Below are positions 44,229-53,530 of a stretch of 64,000 nucleotides of DNA, in pieces. The stretch is taken from assembly GCF_016861655.1 (NCBI RefSeq), contig NZ_BOLN01000002.1, positions 248,001 through 312,000 on the forward strand. The letters run 5' to 3'. Made by a program: the position numbers and the translations under genes. Within the stretch, counting starts at the first letter, position 1. Every line of letters begins with the position of its first letter. A model generated the notes under the pieces. That model did not search any database and had not been told where the DNA came from. It was given only the letters and a program-made list of their open reading frames with translations. The stretch comes from Levilactobacillus lanxiensis. Lineage in GTDB: Bacteria > Bacillota > Bacilli > Lactobacillales > Lactobacillaceae.

Positions 44229-44305
44229 CCGAAAATTGTCAGATCCCAAATAATAAATAAATCGGCAGCTGACTTCAACTGACCGAAACGGAGGAACTTA
44301 GTAAA

Positions 44306-45853
44306 TTGACTAACTCAACACGAAACTGGATTGGCCTTGGCGCCCTTTCCCTCGGGGTCTTCATGGCCCTACTAGACGTCACCATTGTTAACGTGGCGTT
44401 ACCTACCATGGTCCGGGATTTCAATGAATCCTTTAATAATGTGCAATGGGTCCTAAACGCCTACTCCTTGGTTCTGGGGGTCACCCTCTTGATTGTTTCT
44501 AAGATTGGGGACATGTACGGGCTGAAACGCATCTTTGTCATTTCCCTGGCCATCTTTGTCCTGGCCTCCGCCGTTAACGGCATGGCACCTAATCTGCTAG
44601 TCTTAGACATCGGGCGTGGTGTTCAAGCCCTTGGGGGTGCTGGGATGAACGCCCTCGCCATGGCCTTGGTCGCCGTCAGCTTCAAGGGCAGCAAACGGGG
44701 CGTGGCGCTTGGTATTTTGGGCTCCATCATCGGGTTATCCTCAGCGTCCGGTCCCCTGGTCGGCGGTTATCTAGTCGCCCAATTTGGCTGGCGCTCAATC
44801 TTTTACGTGAACATCCCCATTGGGATTATTGCCATTATTTTAACTCTGATTTACGTGGATGAGGTGCCTGACTTAAGTCAAAACCATCAAATTGATTTTG
44901 CCGGCATGGCCCTATCCGCCGCAAGTTTATTTGCCCTCATCTACGGCTTGATTTTGAAGGAAAACCATCAGGACTGGCACTGGACGAGTCCCCAAATGTT
45001 GGGCTGGTTTGGCGCGGCTATTCTGTTCTTCGTCGTCTTCATCATGGTTGAAGCCCGTTTGAAACAGCCCATGGTCAACCTGGCCATGTTCAAGAACCCC
45101 CATTTTGTGGGAACGGTCATGGTTGCCCTAGCATTGGGTGCCGGTATTTACTCCTACAACACCTACCTGACCGCCTTGATGCAAAATTATATGGGCTACT
45201 CAGCGTTGCAGGCCGGGGTTCGGCAATTAACCATCAGCATTTGGTCCCTAATTCTCGGCCCACTGACCGGATACCTGGGTAACCGCTATTCTAAAAAATG
45301 GATGATCAGTGGTAGCCTCTTCCTGGGCGGCATCGGTTTCTTAATGTTAGCCAACGCCATGACCATTCACGTCTCCTTCGCCGAGTTGTGGCCAGGAATG
45401 GTGCTCATGGGAATCACCAACGGGATGGTCAACCCGCTCCTAAACAGTACGGGGATGGAAGGTGTGCCGGTTCGGGAGATGGGGATGGCCTCTGGCTTAA
45501 TCAACGTCTTCCGCCAAATCGGGGTGACCTTAGGGATCGTTAGCCTCGGATTAGTTCAAAATAACGTTTACCAAAATTATTTGACCAACCACTTTGGCCA
45601 AATTAACATGCCACACAAGGCCGCCACCGCGATTCATCAGGCCTTGGTCAGTGCCGGGCCCTTCTCTGGTCACGGCATTGCCTTCAGCGCCCGTTTGGCT
45701 AAAATGCCCTTCGCTCATGCGGTCCAACAGACCGTGTGGCAAGCCTATGCGAATGGCACGCGTGCGGTCACGTTGACTTCGGCTGGCATTGCCATTGCTG
45801 GTGCGCTGTGTGCCGCGATTCTCATGCGCAACCGCCAAACGAATCACAATTAA
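44306..45853 (+). CDS. DHA2-family multidrug exporter (MFS, 14 TM)
   Basis: 515 residues with about 14 helices. Typical EmrB/QacA motifs: LDVTIVNVALPTM in TM1, GDMYGLKR loop and RGVQALGGAG. Proton-driven export of drugs or metabolites. Start is TTG at 44306 after GGAGG. Single gene with its own terminator; no adjacent regulator. Confidence 0.9.
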   Translation: MTNSTRNWIGLGALSLGVFMALLDVTIVNVALPTMVRDFNESFNNVQWVLNAYSLVLGVTLLIVSKIGDMYGLKRIFVISLAIFVLASAVNGMAPNLLVLDIGRGVQALGGAGMNALAMALVAVSFKGSKRGVALGILGSIIGLSSASGPLVGGYLVAQFGWRSIFYVNIPIGIIAIILTLIYVDEVPDLSQNHQIDFAGMALSAASLFALIYGLILKENHQDWHWTSPQMLGWFGAAILFFVVFIMVEARLKQPMVNLAMFKNPHFVGTVMVALALGAGIYSYNTYLTALMQNYMGYSALQAGVRQLTISIWSLILGPLTGYLGNRYSKKWMISGSLFLGGIGFLMLANAMTIHVSFAELWPGMVLMGITNGMVNPLLNSTGMEGVPVREMGMASGLINVFRQIGVTLGIVSLGLVQNNVYQNYLTNHFGQINMPHKAATAIHQALVSAGPFSGHGIAFSARLAKMPFAHAVQQTVWQAYANGTRAVTLTSAGIAIAGALCAAILMRNRQTNHN

Positions 45854-45857
45854 GCAA

Positions 45858-45887
45858 GAAGCCTGGGATGAGCCCGGGCTTTTTTGC
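45858..45887 (+). terminator. Terminator of the DHA2 exporter gene
   Basis: AGCCTGGG / CCCGGGCT stem followed by TTTTTTG. Confidence 0.88.
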
Positions 45888-46124
45888 ACCCATTTATATG
45901 GCCGAAACGTGCGACAAAAGGCACCCGGTTCCGCTTAAAACTGCTAACCAAACAATCCAAGACCAGGATTATTCGGTTAACAGCCTTAATGCTCGCCGGC
46001 TAACCGCCTTGTGTCCCACTCTTTTTAATTGCAACGGAACTGTAATCAAATGTAAATTGCGCGTAACCTCCGGGCAACCCATACCGTGTACAATGAACCC
46101 AAAGACTTGAGGAGGACATCATTC

Positions 46125-47069
46125 ATGAAGATCACGTTACATAAATTTGTCGCTGGGGCCGCTGCATTTGCCGCTGTCTTAGCCGTGGGCGTTAGTTTGA
46201 ACACCACGACCGCTAACGCAGCCGGCAATAAAGTTGCCGATGTTTCGCAATACCAAGGGAACATCAACTGGACGAAGGCGTCAAAGGACTTAAAGTACGC
46301 CATCATTCGGGTGCAACATGGTAGCAAGGGCGACGCTGGCTACATGGTCGATAGCAAGCGTAACGTCAACGCTAACGGTGCTTACAAAGCTGGTGTGCCA
46401 TTCGGTCAATACATGTTTGCCGAATTTACCAGCGTTAAGGACGCCCAACAAGAAGCCAAGGACTTCTACAAGCGGAGTAATTCCCACACCAAGTTCTTTG
46501 TCCTGGACGAAGAAAAGCGGATGCCATCTGCGAAGAGTTCCGAACAAACCTACGTGAACGCTTGGTTGAAGACGATGCGGAGCTTGACCGACAAGCCCCT
46601 GATCATGTACGCCGGCGAGTACTACGCCAACTCACACAACTTGAACTTCTCCAAGTTCGATGGGTCTTGGATCGCCAAATACAGCTCCACTAAGCCTAAG
46701 GTTTCTGGCACGTCCATCGACCTCTGGCAATACACCAGTTCTGGTCGCGTTTCCGGTATCAGTGGTAACGTTGACTTGAACAAGATTCAAAACAGTTCCG
46801 TCGTTAAGAGCTGGTTCGCTGACACCTCTTCTCATTCAACCGCTAGCTACTACAGTAGTATCAGTGGTGTGAAGGGTATCAAAATCAAGAAGGCCGTCTA
46901 CGAATACAACAACATTCTCTTTACCAATGGCCAACGGAGCACCAAGTTAGCCGCTGGCAAGACCTTAGCTGTTAAAGGCATCACCAAAAACAGCAAGGAT
47001 GCTTACCGGTTCCAATTAACCAACGGTAAGTACGTCACGGCCAACAAGGCTTACGTTTCAACTTACTAA
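46125..47069 (+). CDS. Secreted GH25 lysozyme-type muramidase
   Basis: 314 residues. A signal peptide ends at ANA (about 30). GH25 domain: VADVSQYQGNINW, YAIIRVQHG, FGQYMFAEF, FFVLDEEKR (acidic pair) and IDLWQY...NVDLN. The C-terminal about 65 residues (GIKIKKAVYEYNN to VTANKAYVSTY) form an SH3-like/DUF5776-type wall-binding module. It probably cleaves peptidoglycan during wall turnover. ATG 46125 after GAGGAGG. Confidence 0.92.
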   Translation: MKITLHKFVAGAAAFAAVLAVGVSLNTTTANAAGNKVADVSQYQGNINWTKASKDLKYAIIRVQHGSKGDAGYMVDSKRNVNANGAYKAGVPFGQYMFAEFTSVKDAQQEAKDFYKRSNSHTKFFVLDEEKRMPSAKSSEQTYVNAWLKTMRSLTDKPLIMYAGEYYANSHNLNFSKFDGSWIAKYSSTKPKVSGTSIDLWQYTSSGRVSGISGNVDLNKIQNSSVVKSWFADTSSHSTASYYSSISGVKGIKIKKAVYEYNNILFTNGQRSTKLAAGKTLAVKGITKNSKDAYRFQLTNGKYVTANKAYVSTY

Positions 47070-47081
47070 ACTGATTTTTCT

Positions 47082-47113
47082 AAAAGTGTCTCCCGCGGGA
47101 GGCGCTTTTTTTG
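47082..47113 (+). terminator. Terminator of the GH25 gene
   Basis: CTCCCGCGGGAG core stem with TTTTTTT tail. Confidence 0.85.
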
Positions 47114-47141
47114 CGACCAAAATTCACTTGCACCACAATCA

Positions 47142-47189
47142 CAAAAGGTGTGCCGACGACAAGTTTGCTTGTCGTTGACACACCTTTTT
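47142..47189. terminator. Bidirectional terminator between GH25 and GH8 genes
   Basis: AAAAGGTGTG...CACACCTTTTT with inner ACGACAAG/CTTGTCGT. Confidence 0.92.
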
Positions 47190-47200
47190 CACTTGTCCGT

Positions 47201-48331
47201 TTAGCTTAAGGCAATGACGACCTGGAGCGTGGCGGAGAAATAGTTCTTCTTTTCAATCGACTTGGGTAACTGCTTGGCCGACTTGTTCTTCAAGCTGGTC
47301 TTCTTCATGACCTTGGCACCAAAATTAACGGGTGCCGTGAAGGCCGTGTTGGTGTAATTGTTGACCGCCTTACCGCCCAACGTATAACCAGCTAAAATTT
47401 TCTTTTTCTGGTTATAGAATTTGAGTTGCTTATTCAGTGCTTTCTTGGTGATGGTATCTTTCTTCATTTTGTAAGTTTGGGCTAACCGCCATGGGACCCG
47501 GCAAGCATTGTAGCCGACTTGGTTGTCGGTTCCCGACTCAATCGTGTAGGGCTTCACGGCCTTTAATTTGATGCTCTTCCCGGTCGCAAAAATAAAGTCG
47601 GGGAATAGCCCGGTCTTATGCCGCGCACTCAGCTTCTTAACGGCCGTTTGACTGCGAGTCGCCACCTTGGTCCAAGTACTATCCTTGGTGTACTTGGCAA
47701 ACGTCTTAAAGTACCCGGTCATCAAATCAGCCGTCCGGAGCTTGCTGACGTCGTAGGAATTAGTCGCCCAGTTCCCCATCTTGGGTAGATAGGTCGTCTG
47801 GTTGATTTCCTTTTGCTTGATGGCTTTAATCAGTTTCTTGGCAGCGGCCTTGTAGTTGACCTTCTTGCTACCCCACTTTTTGTCAGCCAAAATCAACGCG
47901 TAGGCGATGTCCAAATCCCCATCGGTCGCGGAATTCTTCTGTTGCCCCACACTGGTCATCTTACCGTTACGCTTGGTTTGTTGCCATTGCATCAACGGCA
48001 CCTTGCTGGAGACCCGGTGGGCGCGGTAATACTTGTACATTTGGTTAAACGTAGTCCGCGTATTGACCCCCTTCTTAGCGGCCAAAACTGCGGCCAGCAT
48101 CCCATAACCTTGTCCTTCAGACAGCGCGGTCGTGGTGCCAGAACCGCTGTTGGTCTTCACGTACTTCTGCGTCTTGCCACCCACGTAAACCTTTTGCCAC
48201 TGCTTGTACAACGTTGTGGCCGAAGCCGCGTGAGCCGTAGTCGTTGGCGTCGCGATGGTGGTCGCGGTCAAGGCCAACCCACTGACGGCGACGATTCCCG
48301 CTAGGCTGGCCCAAAATTTATGTAAATTCAT
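47201..48331 (-). CDS. Secreted glycoside hydrolase family 8
   Basis: 376 residues; signal peptide ending AHA (about 36). GH8 motifs: general acid Glu in LSEGQGYGML, the ATDGDLDIAYALI signature and YNACRVPWRLA. GH8 enzymes cut beta-1,4-glucans, chitosan or mixed-linkage glucans; which one is unknown. Lys-rich throughout, as for many lactobacillar exoenzymes. Convergent with the GH25 gene. Confidence 0.9.
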   Translation of the reverse strand: MNLHKFWASLAGIVAVSGLALTATTIATPTTTAHAASATTLYKQWQKVYVGGKTQKYVKTNSGSGTTTALSEGQGYGMLAAVLAAKKGVNTRTTFNQMYKYYRAHRVSSKVPLMQWQQTKRNGKMTSVGQQKNSATDGDLDIAYALILADKKWGSKKVNYKAAAKKLIKAIKQKEINQTTYLPKMGNWATNSYDVSKLRTADLMTGYFKTFAKYTKDSTWTKVATRSQTAVKKLSARHKTGLFPDFIFATGKSIKLKAVKPYTIESGTDNQVGYNACRVPWRLAQTYKMKKDTITKKALNKQLKFYNQKKKILAGYTLGGKAVNNYTNTAFTAPVNFGAKVMKKTSLKNKSAKQLPKSIEKKNYFSATLQVVIALS

Positions 48332-48438
48332 GTGTGCGAAACCCCTTTCATACTTGCTTACCTCTATTATAAGCTAAATTCAAAAAGCCACCGAACCCAA
48401 AATGGATTCGATGGCTAAAGTTTTTATATTATAATAGT

Positions 48439-48535
48439 TCGTTTCCGCCAGCGGGCTCAAGAATCCCTGCTGTGGGAAACAACTCCCACACAGCTAGCCA
48501 TCTTGGCCCACGTCTGGTCGTTGAACCATTTCAAC
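48439..48535 (-). repeat. Broken cloverleaf repeat R18a
   Basis: Only inner-stem halves remain (GCGGGCTCAAGA with TCTTGGCCC; GCTGTG with CACAGC); all arms are lost. Head-to-head with R18b. Confidence 0.75.
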
Positions 48536-48566
48536 AGACGACTAAATCTATGGTTTTCTTTACGCA

Positions 48567-48846
48567 CTAAACCAGTCTCAGCCGCAGAGATGGTGAAAAT
48601 GAACCTGGTTGGCCCAGCGTTAGTGACCAGAGGCGGGTCAAAATTCCCGGCTGTGTCGATGGTCTTAGCTGAGCGGTTTTCTCAGTTTAGACCATGGGGC
48701 AACCTTTGAGACCGTACCTCAGGCTCAAAGTTGAGGTGGAATCCCGTTTTCCAGGCTGGAACCGACCCCACAGCAGGGTGTTTTGAACCCACCGCCGGGA
48801 ACGAACAGCACCTCCACCGAATCAGTTTTCACCATCCCGGAGGCGT
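48567..48846 (+). repeat. Cloverleaf repeat R18b (long class)
   Basis: Outer stem AGATGGTGAAAATGA / TCAGTTTTCACCATC; inner stem with CAAAATT in place of CAAGGTG and GTTTTG in place of ACCTTG, so pairing is kept. Three arms. The 3' end is 16 bases from the CMD stop. Confidence 0.85.
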
Positions 48847-48861
48847 CAATAAAAAGCTAGT

Positions 48862-49182
48862 TTAATCCTTGAAGATTTCCTTAGCGATATTGAAGGCAGA
48901 CCAAGCTTTTGGCCAACCAACATAGAAGGACAGGTGCGTAATCACTTCTGCAATTTCGTCCTTAGTAATGCCGTTACCCTTCCCAATCTTCAGATGTGCG
49001 GGTAATTGTTCAAAATTCCCAGCGGAAATCAGGGCGGAAATTGTGATCAGACTGCGTTGATGGGCGGATAGTTTATCCTCACGTGACCAGACTTGCCCAA
49101 ATAAAACGTCGTCATTCAGTTCGGCAAACTTGGGGGCAAATTCACCTAAGTTATCCCGACCAGCTGTTTGTTTCTTTGTCAT
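48862..49182 (-). CDS. Carboxymuconolactone decarboxylase-like protein
   Basis: 106 residues, AhpD-like helical fold (SREDKLSAHQRSLITISALI, ITKDEIAEVITHLSFYVGWP). It lacks the Cys-x-x-Cys of AhpD peroxidases, so it is of the gamma-CMD type with unknown substrate. 12 bases after the cupin gene; part of the MerR-cupin-CMD operon. Confidence 0.87.
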   Translation of the reverse strand: MTKKQTAGRDNLGEFAPKFAELNDDVLFGQVWSREDKLSAHQRSLITISALISAGNFEQLPAHLKIGKGNGITKDEIAEVITHLSFYVGWPKAWSAFNIAKEIFKD

Positions 49183-49194
49183 GGTTATGACCTC

Positions 49195-49605
49195 CTAGTC
49201 TAATGCATCGTAATGCGCGTCATCAACGGGTTCCAACCATTCTGGGGTGCCCGCAGTAATCGCCACGTGGCTGAACCAGCTGTCCTCGGTTGCGCCGTGC
49301 CAGTGCTTCACGCCATCCTTGGTCACCACCACGTCGCCGGCGTGTAACCGCCGAGCTGGCTTGCCTGCTTCTTGGTACCAGCCTTCGCCACCGGTCACCA
49401 ATAAGATTTGGAAGCCATCATGGTGAATGTGCCAGTTGTTCCGACAACCGGGTTCAAAGGTGACATTGCCCACGCCCACACTGACGTCGGGATCACTGAC
49501 TAATCCTTGTAAATAACTTTGACCGGTGAAGAATTGTTGGTACGCCTCGTTCTTGTCGCCGAGGGGGAAGATAACCCCGTTTTTAACATCTTCGTTTTTT
49601 GCCAT
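49195..49605 (-). CDS. Cupin-domain protein
   Basis: About 136 residues (144 from the upstream start at 49629). Cupin motif 1 is NNWHIHHDGFQILLVTGGEG and motif 2 includes GDVVVTKDGVKHWHG, giving His ligands for a metal. Initiation region is a perfect 24-bp tandem duplication, so two in-frame ATGs each have their own GGAG. Paired with a CMD protein, as in many operons, probably acting on a small organic compound. Confidence 0.88.
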   Translation of the reverse strand: MAKNEDVKNGVIFPLGDKNEAYQQFFTGQSYLQGLVSDPDVSVGVGNVTFEPGCRNNWHIHHDGFQILLVTGGEGWYQEAGKPARRLHAGDVVVTKDGVKHWHGATEDSWFSHVAITAGTPEWLEPVDDAHYDALD

Positions 49606-49642
49606 TATTGATTGCTCCTTTTTTGCCATTATTGATTGCTCC
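49595..49642 (-). repeat. 24-bp tandem duplication of a translation start
   Basis: Units 49595-49618 and 49619-49642 are identical and each holds GGAGCAATCAATAATGG. The length (8 codons) keeps both starts in frame. Confidence 0.95.
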
Positions 49643-49644
49643 TT

Positions 49645-50067
49645 TTATTTATTAAATTTTTGTAGATAATCGTGAAAGCTCTCGGTGTCCGGAATGGTGT
49701 GGTCGGTCTTGCCGTCATACCAGTCGATCTTGCGACCCAAAACTTTCAAATGCATTTGAAGTTCAGCGATATCTGCTTCGGCATCGTCCTTGACCTTCTG
49801 CAGCATCGCCCGACGCTCGGCAATTGTGTCGTCACCCTCGGCACGAAGCTGGACGTAACGTTTCAACTCATTCAGTCGCATGCCGGTGCCTTTCAGATGC
49901 AAAATGAACCCGATCCAACGAATATCTTCTGCCGTATAGTACCGAACGCCATGCTCATCTCGCTGAGACCGAATCAGGCCCTGGTCCTCGTAATATCGCA
50001 ACGTGTAGGCTGATAGCCCCACCAGCTTTGCAAACTCGCCAATCCGATACTGCTTTTCGTGCAACAC
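49645..50067 (-). CDS. MerR-family regulator
   Basis: 140 residues. N-terminal winged helix (YRIGEFAKLVGLSAYTLRYY then EDQGLIRSQRDEHGVRYY) and dimerisation coiled coil; no Cys for metals or thiols, so an organic effector is likelier. GTG 50067 after GGGAGG. First gene of the operon with cupin and CMD genes, and it likely controls it through the overlapping dyad at 50107-50126. Confidence 0.92.
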   Translation of the reverse strand: MLHEKQYRIGEFAKLVGLSAYTLRYYEDQGLIRSQRDEHGVRYYTAEDIRWIGFILHLKGTGMRLNELKRYVQLRAEGDDTIAERRAMLQKVKDDAEADIAELQMHLKVLGRKIDWYDGKTDHTIPDTESFHDYLQKFNK

Positions 50068-50098
50068 CTAACGCCTCCCTCTCTTGCTTACAGACCCT

Positions 50099-50129
50099 AG
50101 TAAACACCTTTGAGTGCACTCGAAGGCAA
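50099..50129 (-). promoter_or_regulatory. MerR-type promoter with operator in a 19-bp spacer
   Basis: Minus strand TTGCCT (50124-50129), 19-bp spacer, TTTACT (50099-50104). The spacer contains the dyad CCTTTGAGTGCACTCGAAGG (50107-50126). Overlong spacer plus central dyad is the hallmark of MerR activation by DNA untwisting. Confidence 0.85.
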
Positions 50130-50139
50130 GGGTTATTTA

Positions 50140-50190
50140 CCAAAAAAATAAAAAATAAAAACGCTATCCCCGCCGAAACGGCGTGATCGC
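50140..50190 (-). terminator. Terminator of the TetR gene
   Basis: CGCCG/CGGCG stem followed by TTTTTATTTTTTATTTTTT on the minus strand. Confidence 0.75.
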
Positions 50191-50228
50191 GTCTTAACGT
50201 CAAACTTATGGTCGACCGTTCACATCCC

Positions 50229-50798
50229 CTACTGAATCGTTGTGAACTGGTCAATCGCGAGTTGCATGGTCTGGTCAAACCGGTCGTCAACCTTGCGGGC
50301 AGGCAACCGTAAGAAGCCACCAATTTCCTGCAAGATAAAGCCAAATAAGGCGGACCTGTACAGCGTGGATTCAACCAGCGCCGTGTTGTCGACCTCATCT
50401 AGATGTAGACTGGCAAACATTTGCTTGTACAGGTCGACCAAGGCTTGATGGGTCGCCGTCAAATGTTGCAGGTCATTGGGATTTAACAGGATGGGGGCTA
50501 GATGCCGCTGCTGTAAACAGCCCGCCCGAAATTCCTGGGCAAAGACCCACAAGGCCTCCTTGCCAGCGACCCCCACCAGGCGCCGCATTAAACGATCCGC
50601 AATTTCCTGCACGAAGGCGACCCCCACCTGATCCAACAGGTCGTTCAAACTATCAACATAATTATAAATGGATTGTGGCCGTACCTCTAATCGGCTGGCC
50701 AACTCCCGAATCGTTAAATGGTCTAACCCATCCACAGCAATGATGTCACTGGCCTGGTCCAAGACCTTTTCCCTGGTTAATGTCCGTCGTTTTACCAT
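50229..50798 (-). CDS. TetR-family repressor
   Basis: 189 residues. N-terminal HTH (REKVLDQASDIIAVDGLDHL then TIRELASRLEVRPQSIYNYV) and TetR_C-type ligand domain. ATG 50798 after GAGGGG. Divergent from the DHA2 exporter, whose promoter carries a palindrome, so it very probably represses that exporter. Confidence 0.92.
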   Translation of the reverse strand: MVKRRTLTREKVLDQASDIIAVDGLDHLTIRELASRLEVRPQSIYNYVDSLNDLLDQVGVAFVQEIADRLMRRLVGVAGKEALWVFAQEFRAGCLQQRHLAPILLNPNDLQHLTATHQALVDLYKQMFASLHLDEVDNTALVESTLYRSALFGFILQEIGGFLRLPARKVDDRFDQTMQLAIDQFTTIQ

Positions 50799-51005
50799 AT
50801 TGTTACCCCTCTTCTCCTGTCTGTTCCTCAAGTAAGCTGTCGTTTACGGCGATAGCAGACTGCCATTCAGTCTTCTTCAACCTGACTGAAATTTCAGCGT
50901 TCGATTAACAAACTGAGTTGTTTTCATAATTGTTTTTGCGTCAGTTAAAAGCTCTTTGGTACCCGTGGCACCACGTACTATTATTATACCCTGAAAAGAA
51001 TTTTT

Positions 51006-51053
51006 AATAAACTGTTCTAAGTAGTTTATTTATTTCCTTTAACAGGTTATAAT
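51006..51053 (+). promoter_or_regulatory. Exporter promoter with probable TetR operator
   Basis: TTTATT (51025-51030), 17-bp spacer, TATAAT (51048-51053). The palindrome AATAAACT (51006-51013) / AGTTTATT (51023-51030), 9-bp centre, covers the -35. Confidence 0.78.
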
Positions 51054-51105
51054 GGTTTTAAAATTTACGGGAACCGGATGATTCCCACCAAAAGAGGCTT
51101 TTATC

Positions 51106-52560
51106 ATGACAGATACCAATGGCAAACCTTTTAGCCGCGTGTGGCTAATGGTGACGCTAATGTTCGGGACATTTTGTACGGCCCTGACCACCAACATGCT
51201 GGTCACCGCGTACCCCACGTTAATGACCCGCTTCGATATTTCTAGTGCCACCGTTCAGTGGCTGACGACCGGCTTTCTGCTGGTCATGGGGATTATGATT
51301 CCCATCAGTGCCTGGCTGATCAACAACTTTAGTTTACGCATCATTTACCTGACCGCCCTGAGCTTTTTCCTGGCCGGACTGGTTATCAGCTATACCGCTA
51401 ACAGCTTTAACCTGATTTTTCTAGGTCGGCTGATTCAGGCTATCGGTGTGGGAATTACCTTCCCGACCATTCAAACCGTTCTGCTCGTCACCTTTCCCGC
51501 CGATAAACGGGGAACGATGATGGGGCTGGGCGGTGTCGTGATTGGCCTCGCACCAGCCTTAGGGCCGACCGTCTCCGGTTGGATTCTCGACAATGCCAGT
51601 TGGCGCGACCTGTTCGGCGTCATGATTCCACCGGTCATCTTGGTATTGATCCTGTCGCTGATCTTCGTGCGCCCAGTCATCCCCGTGAAAAAATCCCCCA
51701 TCGACCTGCTGGCGATTTTATTGTCGACGATTGGATTTGGGAGCCTGCTCTACGGCTTTTCCGAAGTCGGTGAAAATGGCTGGGGCTCGACCAGCGTCAT
51801 TGCTGGTATCCTGATTGGCCTCTTCTTCATTGGACTTTTCGCCCGTCACGAGTGGCCGCAAGCCCATCCTTTTCTCAATGTCCGCCTGTTAAAAATTCCG
51901 TCCTTTACCGTGGCTTCCTTTATCACGGCCCTTTCCAACACCGCCATGATTGGGATTCAAGTGGTCTTACCCATGTACCTGCAACAGGTGCGCGGCCTGA
52001 CGCCCTTCCACTCTGGGCTAATGATTCTCCCCGGGGCCTTGGTCTATGGTCTGGTCAGCCTGTTGAGTGGCCACCTTTACGACCAAATGGGTGGCCGGCG
52101 ACTGGCTTTGGTCGGCACGTTCCTATTAACACTGGGAACCCTGCCCTTTGCCTTTCTCACTCGTTCGACGCCGTACAGCTACATCATCTGTGAATACACG
52201 ATTCTAATGATTGGGGTCGCCATTGTCACGATGCCGCTGACCGCCGCTAGTTCGATTGACTTGCGCGGCCTGCAGCTGAGTCACGGAACCGCCGTCAACA
52301 GTACCATGCGGCAGGTCATGACCTCGATGGGGACCGCCATTCTCGGCAGCGTTCTCACCAACGTCACGACCCAACACACGCCGGCGCATGCTTTACTGAC
52401 CAGCGCACCGCTTGCGTACCAGAACCAGGCCTACGACGCGGCCATGACCGGTTTCCACGCTGCCTTCCTGGTGGCCACGGCCTTTGGCATCATCGATTTC
52501 ATCTTTGCCTGCTTCGTTAAACGACAGGTCCAGGATCAAGAACAGGAGGCCACCGCATGA
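51106..52560 (+). CDS. DHA2-family efflux MFS transporter
   Basis: 484 residues, about 14 helices. Motifs FDISSATVQWLTTGFLLVMG, GRLIQAIGVGITFP and FPADKRGTMMG typical of DHA2 pumps in lactobacilli that pair with DUF4811 proteins. Overlaps the DUF4811 gene by four bases. Controlled by the divergent TetR gene, so likely inducible by its substrate. Confidence 0.92.
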   Translation: MTDTNGKPFSRVWLMVTLMFGTFCTALTTNMLVTAYPTLMTRFDISSATVQWLTTGFLLVMGIMIPISAWLINNFSLRIIYLTALSFFLAGLVISYTANSFNLIFLGRLIQAIGVGITFPTIQTVLLVTFPADKRGTMMGLGGVVIGLAPALGPTVSGWILDNASWRDLFGVMIPPVILVLILSLIFVRPVIPVKKSPIDLLAILLSTIGFGSLLYGFSEVGENGWGSTSVIAGILIGLFFIGLFARHEWPQAHPFLNVRLLKIPSFTVASFITALSNTAMIGIQVVLPMYLQQVRGLTPFHSGLMILPGALVYGLVSLLSGHLYDQMGGRRLALVGTFLLTLGTLPFAFLTRSTPYSYIICEYTILMIGVAIVTMPLTAASSIDLRGLQLSHGTAVNSTMRQVMTSMGTAILGSVLTNVTTQHTPAHALLTSAPLAYQNQAYDAAMTGFHAAFLVATAFGIIDFIFACFVKRQVQDQEQEATA

Positions 52561-53306
52561 TTTTAATTTTACTTTTACTCGGGATTCTGTTGTTCATCGG
52601 CGGCTTCCTGCTACTACCCACGAAACGCCAACGGTTCGTCGGTGGTGGCCTGGGGTTCATCGTTCTGGTCGGTGCCGCTACCTTAATGATTGGCAACGAC
52701 AACTGGCACTGGGGGATGCACCAAGTAACGACGACGCGAACAACCAACATCGCGTCCATTTCACCCTCTAAGCAAGTTAACCTCTTAGTTTATCAGCCAA
52801 TCCGGCAAGCCAAAAAGGAACGGGTTTACGTTTACCGGCTGCCGAATCAGCAAAAACAGCGGCACACCGCGGCCAGCGTAAAGACCCATAATCAACTTAA
52901 TTATCGCGACGTGTCGCAAGCTAAGTTGCAAACCAAAACCACGCGCTGGCACTATAATAACGCGTTGTGGCGGGGATTATTCTCCTGGACCGGCCAACAC
53001 CAAACGCTGATCAAGCGCCAAAACACCTTCATTCTGCCACACAGCTGGACCACGCTCAGTGTGCGGCAGGCCAAGTGGTTGTCACAAACGGTCGCCAAGC
53101 AGGAAGCAACGGTCAAGTCTAAGACAACGAAGGCCGTCACCGCGGCTGTCATTGCGGCCAAAGAAGCTCAACCTGACCTGACACAACAACAGCTCAAACA
53201 GATTCAACAGAAAGCCACGCGCACTGCTCAACAACAAGCGACACAACAAGCTGCCAACGGCTTAGCCCGCCTGTTAAAGCAAGCGCAGCAACAACCAGCA
53301 AAATAG
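52557..53306 (+). CDS. DUF4811 partner protein of the DHA2 pump
   Basis: 249 residues. Two N-terminal helices (about 1-20 and 29-45) anchor an extracellular beta-rich region and a long Gln/Ala/Lys-rich coiled C-terminus (QQQLKQIQQKATRTAQQQAT). ATG overlaps the pump stop (ATGA). DUF4811 proteins regularly follow such pumps, perhaps as an accessory subunit, though no function is established to my knowledge. Confidence 0.85.
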   Translation: MILILLLLGILLFIGGFLLLPTKRQRFVGGGLGFIVLVGAATLMIGNDNWHWGMHQVTTTRTTNIASISPSKQVNLLVYQPIRQAKKERVYVYRLPNQQKQRHTAASVKTHNQLNYRDVSQAKLQTKTTRWHYNNALWRGLFSWTGQHQTLIKRQNTFILPHSWTTLSVRQAKWLSQTVAKQEATVKSKTTKAVTAAVIAAKEAQPDLTQQQLKQIQQKATRTAQQQATQQAANGLARLLKQAQQQPAK

Positions 53307-53307
53307 A

Positions 53308-53530
53308 AGAAACCAGAAAACTAACGTCGTCAGCCACCTCCGGCTTCCAGGAATTCCGGCTGCTATGGGGCCCGGCTCCAGCCTGAGGACCGGTCTTCCA
53401 CCTCGCTTTGAAGGCGCGAAAACCACACGTCTCCAAAGTCGGCCCATGCTGTAAGCTGGCAACCCACCAGCTAACACCATCGACACAGCTACCTCCATCC
53501 CTGGAGCCTCCGGTTACGTTGGTTTTCTTC
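53308..53530 (-). repeat. Cloverleaf repeat R19
   Basis: Outer stem GAAAACTAACGT (53316-53327) / ACGTTGGTTTTC (53516-53527), next GGCTTCCAGG / CCTGGAGCC, then three arms. Begins right after the DUF4811 stop. Confidence 0.82.
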
